A stretch of DNA of 42,277 nt, from the NCBI GenBank assembly GCA_024403795.1, contig JAKSRD010000017.1:1-42277 (forward strand). Direction: 5' to 3'. The notes below the pieces were generated by a model, which made no database searches, was not told the DNA's origin, and worked only from the letters and a program-made list of their open reading frames with translations. Made by a program: the position numbers and the translations under genes. The DNA is from Saccharofermentans sp. (lineage in GTDB: Bacteria > Bacillota > Clostridia > Saccharofermentanales > Saccharofermentanaceae). How positions within the stretch are numbered: position 1 is the stretch's first letter; each line of letters opens with the position of its first letter. This document shows positions 14,145-23,755 of this stretch, one piece after another.

Positions 14145-16330
14145 CAGATCTGCTCCATCTTTCTGGCGAATCTTAATTCGAACATTTTCCTGATGGCAGT
14201 ATTCAAACGTTCTGCTTCTTCTCCGCCTTCTTCAATTATCTTGTTGACCGATTCCGTTGCTTCAGAGGCGATCTTCATGTCAGTATAGAGATTCGCTGCT
14301 CTTAATGTCGGAATACCGTGTTGTCTTGTTCCGTAGAAATCACCCGGACCTCTTAATTCAAGATCCTTCTCCGCCAGTTCAAAACCATCCGAAGACTCAC
14401 ACATCATCTTCATTCTGGAAAGCGCAAGTTCAGACTTGGATTCGGATACGAGAAGACAGAACGACTTCTTGTCGCCTCTGCCGATCCTTCCTCTGAGCTG
14501 GTGAAGAGTCGACAGACCGAATCTGTCAGCATCCATGACGATCATCACATTGGCATTCGGATTATCGACACCAACCTCAATGACGGTCGTGGAGATAAGT
14601 ATCCTGATCTCACCCGAGATGAATCTTTCCATCGTCTCGAGCTTATCTTTCTCTTTCATTGAACCGTAAAGGACGGCACTCGAATACTGAGACAGATTAC
14701 TCATCGAATCAACGATCTTCTTCATCTCATGAACGTTGGTTACGGTATCGTCTCCTTCCAGCGGCTCACCTATCATGTCATCGACACCGGACTCTGCTTC
14801 ATCCTTATCGATCTTTGCACAAACGATGTATACCTGCTCACCTGCGGCAAGCTTAACGCTCATCATCTCTTCGATGGCTTTACTCTTCTTGGAGTTAACA
14901 AACCATGTCGTGATCTCCTGACGTCCCTTCGGCTTTTGCTTAATGACCGATGTGGCCATGTCACCGTAGATGACCATTGCGAGAGTTCTCGGGATCGGTG
15001 TGGCAGTCATGATGAGGTTGTGAACGCTCTTGACCGTACCGTCTTCAGACTGGTCTTTTAACAGGAGCTTCTCTCTCTGCTTAACACCGAAGCGGTGCTG
15101 CTCATCGGCGATCACGAGTGCCAGATCCTTGAAAGTTATCCCCTCCGTCAAAAGCGCATGAGTACCGATTATTACTCTTGCACTTCCGTCGGCTATCTTC
15201 TCTTTTATCGCCTGCTTCTCCGCAGGCTTTGTCTTACCGAGCAAGAGCACAGGTTCCATGCCGCTGTTCTCTAGCAGTCCCGATATGGTCTTATAGTGCT
15301 GCGTTGCAAGCACGGACGTCGGAACGAGAAGAACCGCCTGCTTACCCATAAGTGCGGTGATAAGCATCGAGAGGGCCGCTACAATAGTCTTACCCGAACC
15401 GACATCACCCTGGATGAGTCTGTTCATCGGCGTAGTGCTCATGAGATCTTTCTGCACGTCACGGAAAGCCTCAGACTGATCCGGCGTAAGTTCAAAACCG
15501 AGATTATTCTTTATGACAGCCCACTTCTGCCTGGATTCTTTATCTATGCCGTCAGGACCTGAAGGAATGACCTGCTCGGCAATCTCCTTCACTCCGTGAC
15601 CGGTACTGTACAACTTCATGCCGATTCCCAAAAGGATCAACTCTTCATATGCAAGCTGCTCACGCGCCTTGCGTGCTTCTTCGAGAGATGCGGGAAAATG
15701 TGCCATCTCATACGCTTCGCGCGGAGAGACATATCCCTTCTGTTCTGCGATCGATCTTGGAATGCAGGATAACAGTTCATCACCGCAAAGCTTGAGTGCA
15801 GTCTTCACCCACTTGGAGATATTGTTTGAAGTAATTCCGTTCGTCAGATGATATACAGGCCTTACGAGCGCATTATCTTCGATCTTCTCGGCCTTCTCGA
15901 TATAAGGATTCACCATCTGCATCTGACCGTTGAACATGGTAACCGTTCCGTGAATGAAGCACTCATCGCCCAGAGCGAACTTGCCGGCCAGATAAGGCGA
16001 ATTAAAGAACGTAAGCTTGATCCTTCCGGTTCCGTCAGTAACGAAAAAGCTGAGCGGTCTCTTTCGACTCGTGACATTAACAGAAGGATTGGTGGATATC
16101 CTGCCTCTGAAAGACAGGTCGTATCCCGTGTTGTCATCAAAACGGTCATTCATGTCAAAGGAGCCGATCGTTCCGACAGAAGACCAGTCGTCATAACGCC
16201 AGGGAATAAAAGCGATCAGATCATAGATGGTGTAGATATCCAGCTTGGCGAGCCGTTCCTCGGCGGCAGGACCTACACCGTAAAGATCAGTAACGGGATT
16301 GGAAAGATGGATCGCAGCCATAGAACTCAT
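14144..16330 (-). CDS. recG: ATP-dependent DNA helicase RecG
   Basis: About 728 residues, close to the usual 680-700 plus a short N-terminus. It remodels stalled forks and Holliday junctions. The N-terminal wedge/OB region begins NPVTDLYGVGPAAEERL and continues with an OB-fold. The SF2 motor shows Walker A LIQGDVGSGKT, motif II IADEQHRFGVKQRE (DEQH), motif III MTATPIPRTLA, motif V STTVIEVGVDNP and motif VI QLRGRIGRG; the C-terminus LELRGPGDFYGTRQHG is RecG-specific. The ATG at 16330 overlaps the nth stop as ATGA; a second ATG at 16321, with AGAGGA about 10 nt upstream, is an equally good start. Confidence 0.95.
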   Translation of the reverse strand: MSSMAAIHLSNPVTDLYGVGPAAEERLAKLDIYTIYDLIAFIPWRYDDWSSVGTIGSFDMNDRFDDNTGYDLSFRGRISTNPSVNVTSRKRPLSFFVTDGTGRIKLTFFNSPYLAGKFALGDECFIHGTVTMFNGQMQMVNPYIEKAEKIEDNALVRPVYHLTNGITSNNISKWVKTALKLCGDELLSCIPRSIAEQKGYVSPREAYEMAHFPASLEEARKAREQLAYEELILLGIGMKLYSTGHGVKEIAEQVIPSGPDGIDKESRQKWAVIKNNLGFELTPDQSEAFRDVQKDLMSTTPMNRLIQGDVGSGKTIVAALSMLITALMGKQAVLLVPTSVLATQHYKTISGLLENSGMEPVLLLGKTKPAEKQAIKEKIADGSARVIIGTHALLTEGITFKDLALVIADEQHRFGVKQREKLLLKDQSEDGTVKSVHNLIMTATPIPRTLAMVIYGDMATSVIKQKPKGRQEITTWFVNSKKSKAIEEMMSVKLAAGEQVYIVCAKIDKDEAESGVDDMIGEPLEGDDTVTNVHEMKKIVDSMSNLSQYSSAVLYGSMKEKDKLETMERFISGEIRILISTTVIEVGVDNPNANVMIVMDADRFGLSTLHQLRGRIGRGDKKSFCLLVSESKSELALSRMKMMCESSDGFELAEKDLELRGPGDFYGTRQHGIPTLRAANLYTDMKIASEATESVNKIIEEGGEEAERLNTAIRKMFELRFARKMEQI

Positions 16331-16974
16331 ATCCTCTTTCTGCAGAAAGACGCAAGCGGGCACTCATCACATTTGGGCGATGCGGCCGTGCAATACTTCC
16401 TTCCGAGATCAACTGCAAGATGACCCGTCTTTATCCATCTGTCTTCTTCAAACACGTTCATTATGTCCTTCTCAACCTTCGCAGGATCAGAACTCTCCGT
16501 GATGCCGATCCTCTTCATGACGCGTTTGCAATGCGTATCTACGACGACTGCAGGCGTTCCGTAGACTTCACCTACGATAAGGTTCGCGATCTTTCTTCCT
16601 ATGCCGGGCACCTCCATCAGGAGCTCAGTATCATTCGGAACAACGCCGCCCCACTTCTCTGTCATGTTCCTTGCAAATGCAAGCACCGACTTTGTCTTGG
16701 AAGCCGTAAGGCCGCACGGTCTGATTATCTCCGCGATCGCTTCAGGGCTTTGCTCTGCCAATGATTCAATATCAGGAAACTTCGCGAAAAGTTCTTCTGC
16801 AGTAATATTAACCCTTTTGTCCGTGCATTGTGCGGACAAAATCCCTCTTATTGCCAACTTATAGGGACAATCGTAATCAAGCGAGCAACAACTGTCCGGA
16901 AATTCTCTTTCCAGAACATCGTAGACCTGACGGGCCAAAGCCTTTGCTTTTGTATCTTTTGAAGACAAAATCAA
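16327..16974 (-). CDS. nth: Endonuclease III (Nth)
   Basis: 215 residues, the usual length. A bifunctional DNA glycosylase/AP lyase for oxidised pyrimidines. The helix-hairpin-helix is LMEVPGIGRKIANLI with the catalytic Lys, and the catalytic Asp lies in VVDTHCKRV. The C-terminus has the iron-sulfur cysteines with the Nth spacing C-x6-C-x2-C-x5-C (CTAASPKCDECPLASFC). It overlaps the histidine kinase stop by 4 nt (ATGA) and recG by 4 nt, so it is embedded in one transcript. Confidence 0.96.
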   Translation of the reverse strand: MILSSKDTKAKALARQVYDVLEREFPDSCCSLDYDCPYKLAIRGILSAQCTDKRVNITAEELFAKFPDIESLAEQSPEAIAEIIRPCGLTASKTKSVLAFARNMTEKWGGVVPNDTELLMEVPGIGRKIANLIVGEVYGTPAVVVDTHCKRVMKRIGITESSDPAKVEKDIMNVFEEDRWIKTGHLAVDLGRKYCTAASPKCDECPLASFCRKRI

Positions 16975-18524
16975 TGCTCCTGTCTCTCAGGCGGATAAGG
17001 GAATGAGAATACGAATTTTGCGCCGCCCAGCTCTCTGCTCTCATCGCAGATGATCGTCTGATCGTGACCTGCAAGGATCTGCTTGCAAATATAGAGACCG
17101 AGACCGAAGCCTTCTGATTTTCGAGAAGGATCAGCCTGATAAAAACTCTCGAAGATCCTCTGTCTCTTAGATTCTTCTACACCGGCACCGGAATCTTCGA
17201 CGGAGATGACGATCTTCCTGTTCTTCGGATCCGCCTCTGTCGATACCTTGATGCTTCCGTTCGTCGGTGTGAACTTGATCGCATTAGTGATGATGTTGAT
17301 TATTACTCTGCAGAGCTGCTGCGCTTCACCGTATGCCTTTACACCCGGAGTAGGATCAAGAGACTTGATCACCCTGATCTGCTTGTCGGTTAGCTGTGCT
17401 TCAAGGTTATCGATGATATCAATGATCATGTCATTAACATTGAAGTCTTCCATCATCTCCGGATCGGGGTGAGACAGAGAAGATGCCTCCGTCATCTGCG
17501 TAACAAGAGTCCTGATCCTGTCAGTCTGCTGCTTGATTAGTTCAAGATAATGCGGCTGCTTGTCCTCGGGAATGGTACCGTCAAGCATGGCCGTTACAAA
17601 GCCGTTGATCGAAGTAAGAGGTGTTCTGATATCATGAGCAATGGAAGAGATGAACATCTCACGGTCATGTTCCTGATTCTCGAGTGATTCGATCATCTTA
17701 TTGACCGTGCTGCCCATCTCGGTAAACTCATTTGATGCAGAAAGTGATGTGTAGTCGTTAGGCATTGAATACTTAGGACTTACACGGACTGAATAGTCAC
17801 CTTCGGCAACCTTTGATATTGCATGTGAGATATCTCTTATCGGCTTCAGATTAAAGTAAACAAAGACTGCATAAAGAACGATTGCAATGAACATAGCAAC
17901 AAGAGCAGGTATCAGGATGACGTTAATGTACTGAGCTTTGGTATTCTCTGCACTCTCACTGTTGCTGACAATGCAGTAATAGTCAGTACCCGTGATCCTT
18001 GCACAACTTATGGAGATAACTCTTCCGGTGTTATTTGATCCTGTTCTGGCAAAGCCTGAAGTCTCTGCTTCCGACAGAAGATTCAGAGCATCTTCCTGAG
18101 CTATCGTTAAAGGACCGTCATCCGACGTGAGGAGATTATCGTAGGTATCCTTAACAAAAGAATTCCGGCTGAAGATCCTGCCATCCTTATCAGTTACATA
18201 TACAGAACCGCTGGAACGGTATGCCTGTGAATTTACGAGTCTGTCAATCGTACGTGAACTGCTGAAATTCTCGGTACCGTCATCGTTATTTGTATACTCA
18301 AAAGGAATTCGTTGATATGAAGTAACAGATGCAATATCGGTAGCAATGTTCGCTGCAGCAAAATCCGTTCCCGAATTAGTATCGTTAACGAATATATTGT
18401 ACATATTCTCATAGGAAAGGAATAACAGCACTGAGAATACGATCAGTGTCGTAAGAACAAGAAATGATATGAGAAAAACGGCAAAACCCGCCGATATCTG
18501 CTTACCGTCAGTTCTCGGCGCCAT
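16971..18524 (-). CDS. Sensor histidine kinase (OmpR/PhoB-type system)
   Basis: 517 residues. Two membrane segments (about 14-37 and 203-224) enclose an extracytoplasmic sensor of about 165 residues. A HAMP linker (about 225-280) follows, then the HisKA dimerisation domain with phospho-acceptor His297 (SSIAHDIRTPLTSINGF), and the HATPase_c domain with N-box NAIKFTP (Asn414), G1 box DSGAG (444-448) and G2 GFGLGLYI. The sensor resembles a double-Cache/PAS-like fold by eye, but I cannot name a ligand. It is 6 nt downstream of its response regulator. Its position between nrdR and nth, next to ftsZ, raises the possibility of a cell-envelope or stress input (inference). Confidence 0.92.
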   Translation of the reverse strand: MAPRTDGKQISAGFAVFLISFLVLTTLIVFSVLLFLSYENMYNIFVNDTNSGTDFAAANIATDIASVTSYQRIPFEYTNNDDGTENFSSSRTIDRLVNSQAYRSSGSVYVTDKDGRIFSRNSFVKDTYDNLLTSDDGPLTIAQEDALNLLSEAETSGFARTGSNNTGRVISISCARITGTDYYCIVSNSESAENTKAQYINVILIPALVAMFIAIVLYAVFVYFNLKPIRDISHAISKVAEGDYSVRVSPKYSMPNDYTSLSASNEFTEMGSTVNKMIESLENQEHDREMFISSIAHDIRTPLTSINGFVTAMLDGTIPEDKQPHYLELIKQQTDRIRTLVTQMTEASSLSHPDPEMMEDFNVNDMIIDIIDNLEAQLTDKQIRVIKSLDPTPGVKAYGEAQQLCRVIINIITNAIKFTPTNGSIKVSTEADPKNRKIVISVEDSGAGVEESKRQRIFESFYQADPSRKSEGFGLGLYICKQILAGHDQTIICDESRELGGAKFVFSFPYPPERQEH

Positions 18525-18530
18525 TACTGA

Positions 18531-19253
18531 TTACCTCGTCTCGAATTTGTAGCCTTTGCTCCAGACGGTCTTTATGCTCCAATTCTGCTCTCTGTCAGGA
18601 TTCTCAATCTTCTCTCTGATACGCTTGATGTGAACGTCGACCGTACGTGATTCTCCATAGAAATCATAACCCCAGACATTCTCCAGGAGCTGCTCTCTCG
18701 TGAATACACGATTGGGATTGGAGGCAAGGAAGAACAGAAGCTCAAGTTCCTTCGGCGGCATATAGATCTCATTGCCGTCAACGCTTACAACATAACGGAT
18801 CTTATCAACGGAAAAACCGGGATAAGTAATGATGTCAGAAGAGGGTTCACTGCTCTCAGAAGCAACTGAGGTTGTCTGCTCGCGCTTATCGGTACGTCTC
18901 AGAACAGCCTTAACTCTCGCAAGTACTTCCTTAGGTTCAAAAGGCTTGGGAATATAATCATCTGCACCCAATTCAAGGCCGACGATCTTATATAGTGTGT
19001 CGGTTCTTGCAGTAAGCATGATGATGGGACAGTCAGAAGTCTTTCTGATCTCGCGGCAAATATCATTACCGTCCATACCGGGAAGCATGAGATCAAGGAT
19101 CACAATGTCGGGAGCATAGCTGGCAAATGTAGCCAAAGCCTTATCACCCTGCATGCATGAAGATACCTGATATCCTTCTTTCTCAAGATAGAGTTTAAGT
19201 ACTTCAATGATGCTCGGATCGTCATCTACGAGCAAAACCTTATATGAAGCCAT
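18531..19253 (-). CDS. OmpR/PhoB-family response regulator
   Basis: 240 residues. The receiver domain (about 4-115) has the acidic pocket VDDDP, phospho-acceptor Asp54 (VILDLMLPGMDG), Thr81 and Lys103 (IPKPFEPKE). The C-terminal winged helix (about 145-238) has MPPKELELLFFLASNPNRVFTREQLL as broken pieces PPKELELL and FTREQLL, then VWGYDFYGESRTVDVHIKRI ending in a DNA-recognition helix. The linker is Ser/Glu-rich. It is paired with the kinase 6 nt downstream. The regulon is unknown. Confidence 0.94.
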   Translation of the reverse strand: MASYKVLLVDDDPSIIEVLKLYLEKEGYQVSSCMQGDKALATFASYAPDIVILDLMLPGMDGNDICREIRKTSDCPIIMLTARTDTLYKIVGLELGADDYIPKPFEPKEVLARVKAVLRRTDKREQTTSVASESSEPSSDIITYPGFSVDKIRYVVSVDGNEIYMPPKELELLFFLASNPNRVFTREQLLENVWGYDFYGESRTVDVHIKRIREKIENPDREQNWSIKTVWSKGYKFETR

Positions 19254-19307
19254 TTGATCACCCCTGTCGCCTATACTCAGGCTTAGTGCTTACGCATTAC
19301 GCAAACC

Positions 19308-19781
19308 TTATTCATTGCCGGGAGCAACGCTTCCGACATCGAAATTATTAATCTCGGCAGTATAAGAATCCAGATCTGTGAAATTCTTATAAACCGAAGC
19401 GAAGCGGACATATGACACACGATCTATGTCCATCAGCTTCGACATAATAAACTCGCCAATCTCTGTCGAGGTTATCTCTTTATTGAACCGTCCCTCTACT
19501 AGATGCGTTATGTCAGAGACGATATTCTCTTTGACCTGTTGAGATACTCCGCGCTTCTGACAAGCAACGTCAAGACTTCTCAAGATCTTATCGGGATCAT
19601 ACAGTTGCTTGGAACCATCCTTCTTGACGACCATGGGCTTCAAGCCTTCGATCTTCTCAATCGTTGAGAATCTTGCTCCGCAGACCAAACAAACACGTCT
19701 TCTTCTGACAGCAAAACCGTCATCCGTCGGTCTTGAATCCAAGACCTTATCATCGTTCTCGCCGCATTTGGGACAGATCAC
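19308..19781 (-). CDS. nrdR: Transcriptional repressor NrdR
   Basis: 157 residues, the standard length. An N-terminal zinc ribbon with Cys3, Cys6, Cys31 and Cys34 (ICPKC...CLVC) is followed by the ATP-cone domain beginning VVKKDGSKQLYDPDKI. NrdR senses (d)ATP and represses ribonucleotide reductase operons. It lies 15 nt after ftsZ on the same strand. No nrd gene is present in the window, so its targets are elsewhere. Confidence 0.96.
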   Translation of the reverse strand: MICPKCGENDDKVLDSRPTDDGFAVRRRRVCLVCGARFSTIEKIEGLKPMVVKKDGSKQLYDPDKILRSLDVACQKRGVSQQVKENIVSDITHLVEGRFNKEITSTEIGEFIMSKLMDIDRVSYVRFASVYKNFTDLDSYTAEINNFDVGSVAPGNE

Positions 19782-19796
19782 GATCAGGCCCCTTAA

Positions 19797-21209
19797 TTAC
19801 TGTCCGTCCTTACCGAACATGAACCAAGGCTTAGCAGATTTCTGAGCCTTCTCTTCAGGTGCGGGTGCAACGTTTGCCTGCGGTCTGCCGCCCATCTGTA
19901 CGGGCTGCTGAGACGGAGCTACGGGAGCCGGTGCGGGCTGCTGCTGAGGCATGGGCTGAACGGGCTGTACAGGTGCCTGCTGTACCTGTGTCGGCTGAGC
20001 AGGCTGTACGGGCTGCTGAACCGGAGCTACGGGTGCAGGTGTGGGCTGATTAACTGAATCATCTCCGAATCTGAAGCCGGGCTGAGGTCTCTGTACCGGG
20101 ATGGGCTGAGCCTGAGGCTCGGGCTGTCTCGGTGTATAGTCTGTTCTCGGCTGAGGAGCAACAGGCTGTCTTGATGTGATTATCGTAGGGTTCTCTCTTG
20201 AGAGAACGGATGTGCTTGCTCTGTGACCTGCTGAAGCGTTGATCGTATTATCAAAGCCTGAAGCGATAACAGTGATCATGAGCTCATCTTCAAGCGAATC
20301 ATCAACGACGGCACCAACGATGATCTCTGCATCGGGAGCTGCTGCCTGACGAACGATGGATGAAGCTGCATCGATCTCAGAGAGACGCATTCCGCGTCCG
20401 CCTGTGAAGTTAATGATAACGCCTGTAGCTCCGTCTATTGTTGTATCGAGGAGAGGTGAATTGATTGCCTGCTTGATAGCAACAGATGATCTGTCTTCGC
20501 CTGAAGCACGACCGATACCCATGTGGCAGATGCCTGCGTCCTTCATAACACGGGTAACGTCTGCGAGGTCGAGGTTGATGAGTCCGGGGATGGCAACGAG
20601 GTCAGAGATTCCGGCTACACCGAACTTCAATACCTGATCTGCCATGTTGAATGCTTCTTCGAAGCTTGTATTGTCATCAACAACATCAAGGAGCTTATCG
20701 TTGGATACGATGATGAGGGAGTCAACGGACTTCTGGAGTTCTCTGATTCCTCGCTCTGCATTTGCTGCTCTCTTAGCACCCTCAAATGTGAAAGGACTTG
20801 TTACAACAGCTACTGTAAGGATTCCGAGGTCTCTTGCGATCTGAGCTACAACGGGAGCTGCACCCGTACCGGTACCGCCGCCCATGCCTGCAGTGATGAA
20901 GAGCATGTCTGTGTTAGCAATAGCTTCTGCGATCTCGTCTCTGGACTCTTCAGCAGACTTCTCGCCTACGCTGGGATCAGCACCGCAACCCAAACCTCTT
21001 GTTACCTTCTCACCGATCTGTATCTTGATCTCTGCCTTGTTACGTGCAAGAGCCTGATTATCTGTATTTATTGCGATGAAAGTGACGCCCTGAACACCAC
21101 TCTCAACCATACGGTTAACAGCATTGCTTCCGCCGCCGCCTACACCGATTACCTTAATGCTGGCAACATTAGACTCATCCATTGAATAGCTGTGCTTGCT
21201 CTCAGACAT
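19797..21209 (-). CDS. ftsZ: Cell division GTPase FtsZ with long Pro/Gln-rich C-terminal linker
   Basis: 470 residues from the ATG at 21209, which has GGAGG 8 nt upstream. The tubulin-like core (about 15-322) shows GGGGSNAV, the signature [12 protein letters not shown] (108-119) and the T7-loop NLDLAD (212-217). It forms the Z ring that recruits the division machinery. Residues about 328-458 are a low-complexity linker of QP, AP and VQP repeats. The extreme C-terminus reads [14 protein letters not shown] rather than the common D-x-P-x-F-L-R/K peptide that binds FtsA, SepF or ZipA. The gene has its own promoter in the 192-nt gap after ftsQ, and nrdR follows. Confidence 0.97.
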   Translation of the reverse strand: MSESKHSYSMDESNVASIKVIGVGGGGSNAVNRMVESGVQGVTFIAINTDNQALARNKAEIKIQIGEKVTRGLGCGADPSVGEKSAEESRDEIAEAIANTDMLFITAGMGGGTGTGAAPVVAQIARDLGILTVAVVTSPFTFEGAKRAANAERGIRELQKSVDSLIIVSNDKLLDVVDDNTSFEEAFNMADQVLKFGVAGISDLVAIPGLINLDLADVTRVMKDAGICHMGIGRASGEDRSSVAIKQAINSPLLDTTIDGATGVIINFTGGRGMRLSEIDAASSIVRQAAAPDAEIIVGAVVDDSLEDELMITVIASGFDNTINASAGHRASTSVLSRENPTIITSRQPVAPQPRTDYTPRQPEPQAQPIPVQRPQPGFRFGDDSVNQPTPAPVAPVQQPVQPAQPTQVQQAPVQPVQPMPQQQPAPAPVAPSQQPVQMGGRPQANVAPAPEEKAQKSAKPWFMFGKDGQ

Positions 21210-21289
21210 CCTTTTGTCCTCCGTACTCTGTAAATATTGCAATCGTCTATAAATAATACTTGATTAGAAGTTATTATTAACCATTCAAA

Positions 21290-21318
21290 ATTCTAACCTA
21301 AACGACCATTTCAATCAA
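21290..21318 (-). promoter_or_regulatory. ftsZ promoter
   Basis: TTGATT (21318-21313), a 17-nt spacer and TAGAAT (21295-21290), about 81 nt before the ftsZ start, inside the gap after ftsQ. It would uncouple ftsZ(-nrdR) expression from the upstream mur genes. Confidence 0.65.
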
Positions 21319-21401
21319 TACAAACAGTGGTATTACTGCTTGATTGTAAAGAAACTTTCACATTTATATTAACATTAAATGTATGAAATCAAGTGATTAC
21401 T

Positions 21402-22622
21402 TTAGTATTCCTTGAAAATATACTCATCGTTGGTCATATCAAGGGCACCGTTGGCGCTTACTTTGTCAAAAGCATCGCCGTTGAAAGCATACAGGAGCCA
21501 TGCCATGTCATCGCTTATCGTCTCCAGGCTGTTCAGCTTGATCTGGATCGGATGACCGCTCGGCGAATAGATGGTCAGGAAGATATAACCGCTCGGAAGC
21601 ATTCTTACCTCCGAAGTATTCGCGAACATCGAATAATCATCACCGACACTTGCATTATCTGCCGCCAGGATCGCACCCAATACGATAATGGCCTTCTTAT
21701 AGTCATTGGTATTCGTGATCTCAACGGGTTCGCCGAGTTCTGCATACTTTATGTTAAGTCCGCAGATAACCGGACGTACATTCTTCTGCGAATCGAATGA
21801 CGACAATTCCAGCACGATCCCGTCTTTATCCAAAGCTGCATAGCCGTCAGGTGTTCTGACATAACAGATCTTCTGGCGTTCCCTAATGCTGATATTGACC
21901 GTTGACGGGAGCTTGATGGTGATCCTGATATCCTCAACATAAGGATTACGGCTCATGATCTGCTTCTCGGTCTTTCCGTAATCAAGGCACAATATGTCGA
22001 TGATGTTGCCGCTGACGCCGCTCATAAGGTGTGCATTATACTTCAGACCGGCTTCATCAAGCACTTCCTGCTCCGATAGAGCAACATTGCCTTCAATATG
22101 CACGTTTCTTACTCTGAAAGCCGGGTGGAACGCGATAACGGCCACCATGACTATTACGATGACTATAAGAACTAATGCGATAACGGATCTTCCGGTCAGT
22201 TTGAAAGTGCCGTTCCCGTCTCCGGACTTCCGATCAACGGTAACTGATGTTTTTCTCTTAACGGGCGGCTTTCTGCCGGATGCCGGAATCTGCTTATCGG
22301 CATTTCTCTTGATGCCGGAAGCTGAAGACCTCTCCGGCTTCGTATCCGCTTTCTCGTCCGGCTCCTCAAAAGGCTCCTCGACAAGCTCTTCGTCTGATTC
22401 TTCCGGCTCCGCATCTTCTGATACATCCGTATCTTCTTCTGCTGCTTCGTCGTTCAGATCATCCTCCGCATCCTCAAACAGCGCATCAGGCTCCCCTCCG
22501 GAAGCCTCATCTTCTTCGTCAGATTCGGGAACAAACTTCAGACCCTTGTTCTCATCGTCCAAGGCTCCGCTTTCGGGTTCACTGTCGTTTCCGAATAATC
22601 TGTCTAACTCGTTATCATCCAT
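21402..22622 (-). CDS. ftsQ: Cell division protein FtsQ/DivIB
   Basis: 406 residues. A long, extremely acidic cytoplasmic N-terminus (about 1-95, mostly Asp/Glu) is followed by a basic stretch, a single membrane segment (about 147-167: VIALVLIVIVIVMVAVIAF), a POTRA domain beginning FRVRNVHIEGNVALSEQEVL, and the FtsQ/DivIB beta domain (NPYVEDIRITIKLPSTVNISIRER split around the joint). It bridges FtsL/FtsB-like proteins and the transpeptidase in the divisome. It lies 18 nt after murG. The cytoplasmic tail is far longer than the roughly 25 residues of E. coli FtsQ. Confidence 0.9.
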   Translation of the reverse strand: MDDNELDRLFGNDSEPESGALDDENKGLKFVPESDEEDEASGGEPDALFEDAEDDLNDEAAEEDTDVSEDAEPEESDEELVEEPFEEPDEKADTKPERSSASGIKRNADKQIPASGRKPPVKRKTSVTVDRKSGDGNGTFKLTGRSVIALVLIVIVIVMVAVIAFHPAFRVRNVHIEGNVALSEQEVLDEAGLKYNAHLMSGVSGNIIDILCLDYGKTEKQIMSRNPYVEDIRITIKLPSTVNISIRERQKICYVRTPDGYAALDKDGIVLELSSFDSQKNVRPVICGLNIKYAELGEPVEITNTNDYKKAIIVLGAILAADNASVGDDYSMFANTSEVRMLPSGYIFLTIYSPSGHPIQIKLNSLETISDDMAWLLYAFNGDAFDKVSANGALDMTNDEYIFKEY

Positions 22623-22640
22623 AACTCTGATTTTACCAAT

Positions 22641-23753
22641 TTATCGGTTATTACCAAGAGCTTCTTTTATAGCACGGGTAATACGCTCACCGGTATCGGT
22701 TATCGCAAGCGCGGAACTGGCCTTTCTGATCTGTTCCTGATGCTCGACATCGTTAAGGAGATCAATGAGAATGGGTTCAAGTTTTCCGTTTGCAACATCC
22801 TCGTCGCTGACAACGATACCTGCACCATCCTTGGCCAGAGAATTAGCGTTATACGTCTGATGATCGTGTGCGGCATAAGGATAAGGAACCATTATCGCAC
22901 AAGCACCCGTTGCCGTGATCTCGGCACAGGTTACGGCACCTGCACGGAGTATGGCACAATCAGCCGCAGACATATACAGATCCGGTCTGTCAATGTATTC
23001 GAAAATCTGGAGGTTAGGGAGCCTCTTTACGTCGGCTGCGATCCATACCGCATTATGCTTACCGACGGAGATGACAAAGTGAATATCCTTATATTCAGGA
23101 TTTTTTGCCATGTTGAAAACAAACTTCGTAAGTGTGGCGGAACCGAGTGAACCGCCCATGACAAATACCATTTTGCTGTCAGGATCTATGCCGAGTTCTT
23201 TTCGAGATTGTTCCTTATCTCTTCCGAACATGTAGCTTCTGACCGGATTGCCTGTGTAGACAACCTTCTTTGCCTTAGGGAATATGGATTCCTGATCGGG
23301 GAAACCCGTCATTACAAGTGCACAATCTCGTGCGAACAGCTTGTTGGCTCTTCCCGGGAAAGCATTGGCTTCGTGGATCATGATCGGCACATTGGATTTC
23401 TGAGCCGCCATAAGAAGAGGCGCACTGACATAGCCACCCGTGCTTATGACACAATCAGGCTTGAACTCTTCAATAAGCGACATGCACTGCTTTCTGCCGC
23501 GCTTGTTTGCAGCCATCGCCTTCAGAAGTTTGGGTGTAGGCTTAAAGGGCATCGGCAACGCTTCCACGTTCCTGAAATCATAGCCTGCCTTCGGGACCAA
23601 TTCACCTTCAAGACCGATCTCTCGGCCGGTGAAGATGATCTTACATATATCACCGTTCTTCTCGGCATCTTCCTTCAAAAGCTCGGCAATAGCCAAAGCA
23701 GGATTAATATGGCCCGACGTACCTCCGCCGGTGATCATATAGTGTTTTTCCAT
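22641..23753 (-). CDS. murG: UDP-GlcNAc:lipid I N-acetylglucosaminyltransferase MurG
   Basis: 370 residues from the ATG at 23753, which has GGAG 7 nt upstream (an adjacent ATG at 23756 overlaps the ftsW stop, TAATG). It makes lipid II on the inner membrane face. The N-terminal glycine loop ITGGGTSGHINPALAIAE and the second-domain loop FVMGGSLGSATL are the GT28 donor/acceptor motifs, and AGAVTCAEITATG plus PYPYAAHDHQTYNA match the UDP-GlcNAc pocket. A longer open frame to 23888 lies inside ftsW and is not used. Confidence 0.95.
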   Translation of the reverse strand: MEKHYMITGGGTSGHINPALAIAELLKEDAEKNGDICKIIFTGREIGLEGELVPKAGYDFRNVEALPMPFKPTPKLLKAMAANKRGRKQCMSLIEEFKPDCVISTGGYVSAPLLMAAQKSNVPIMIHEANAFPGRANKLFARDCALVMTGFPDQESIFPKAKKVVYTGNPVRSYMFGRDKEQSRKELGIDPDSKMVFVMGGSLGSATLTKFVFNMAKNPEYKDIHFVISVGKHNAVWIAADVKRLPNLQIFEYIDRPDLYMSAADCAILRAGAVTCAEITATGACAIMVPYPYAAHDHQTYNANSLAKDGAGIVVSDEDVANGKLEPILIDLLNDVEHQEQIRKASSALAITDTGERITRAIKEALGNNR

Positions 23754-23755
23754 CA

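Noticed and set aside
21994..22740. Long plus-strand frame opposite ftsQ, Ser-rich
   Set aside because: It is the mirror of the acidic Asp/Glu tail and the rest of ftsQ, where the antisense frame is open by composition.
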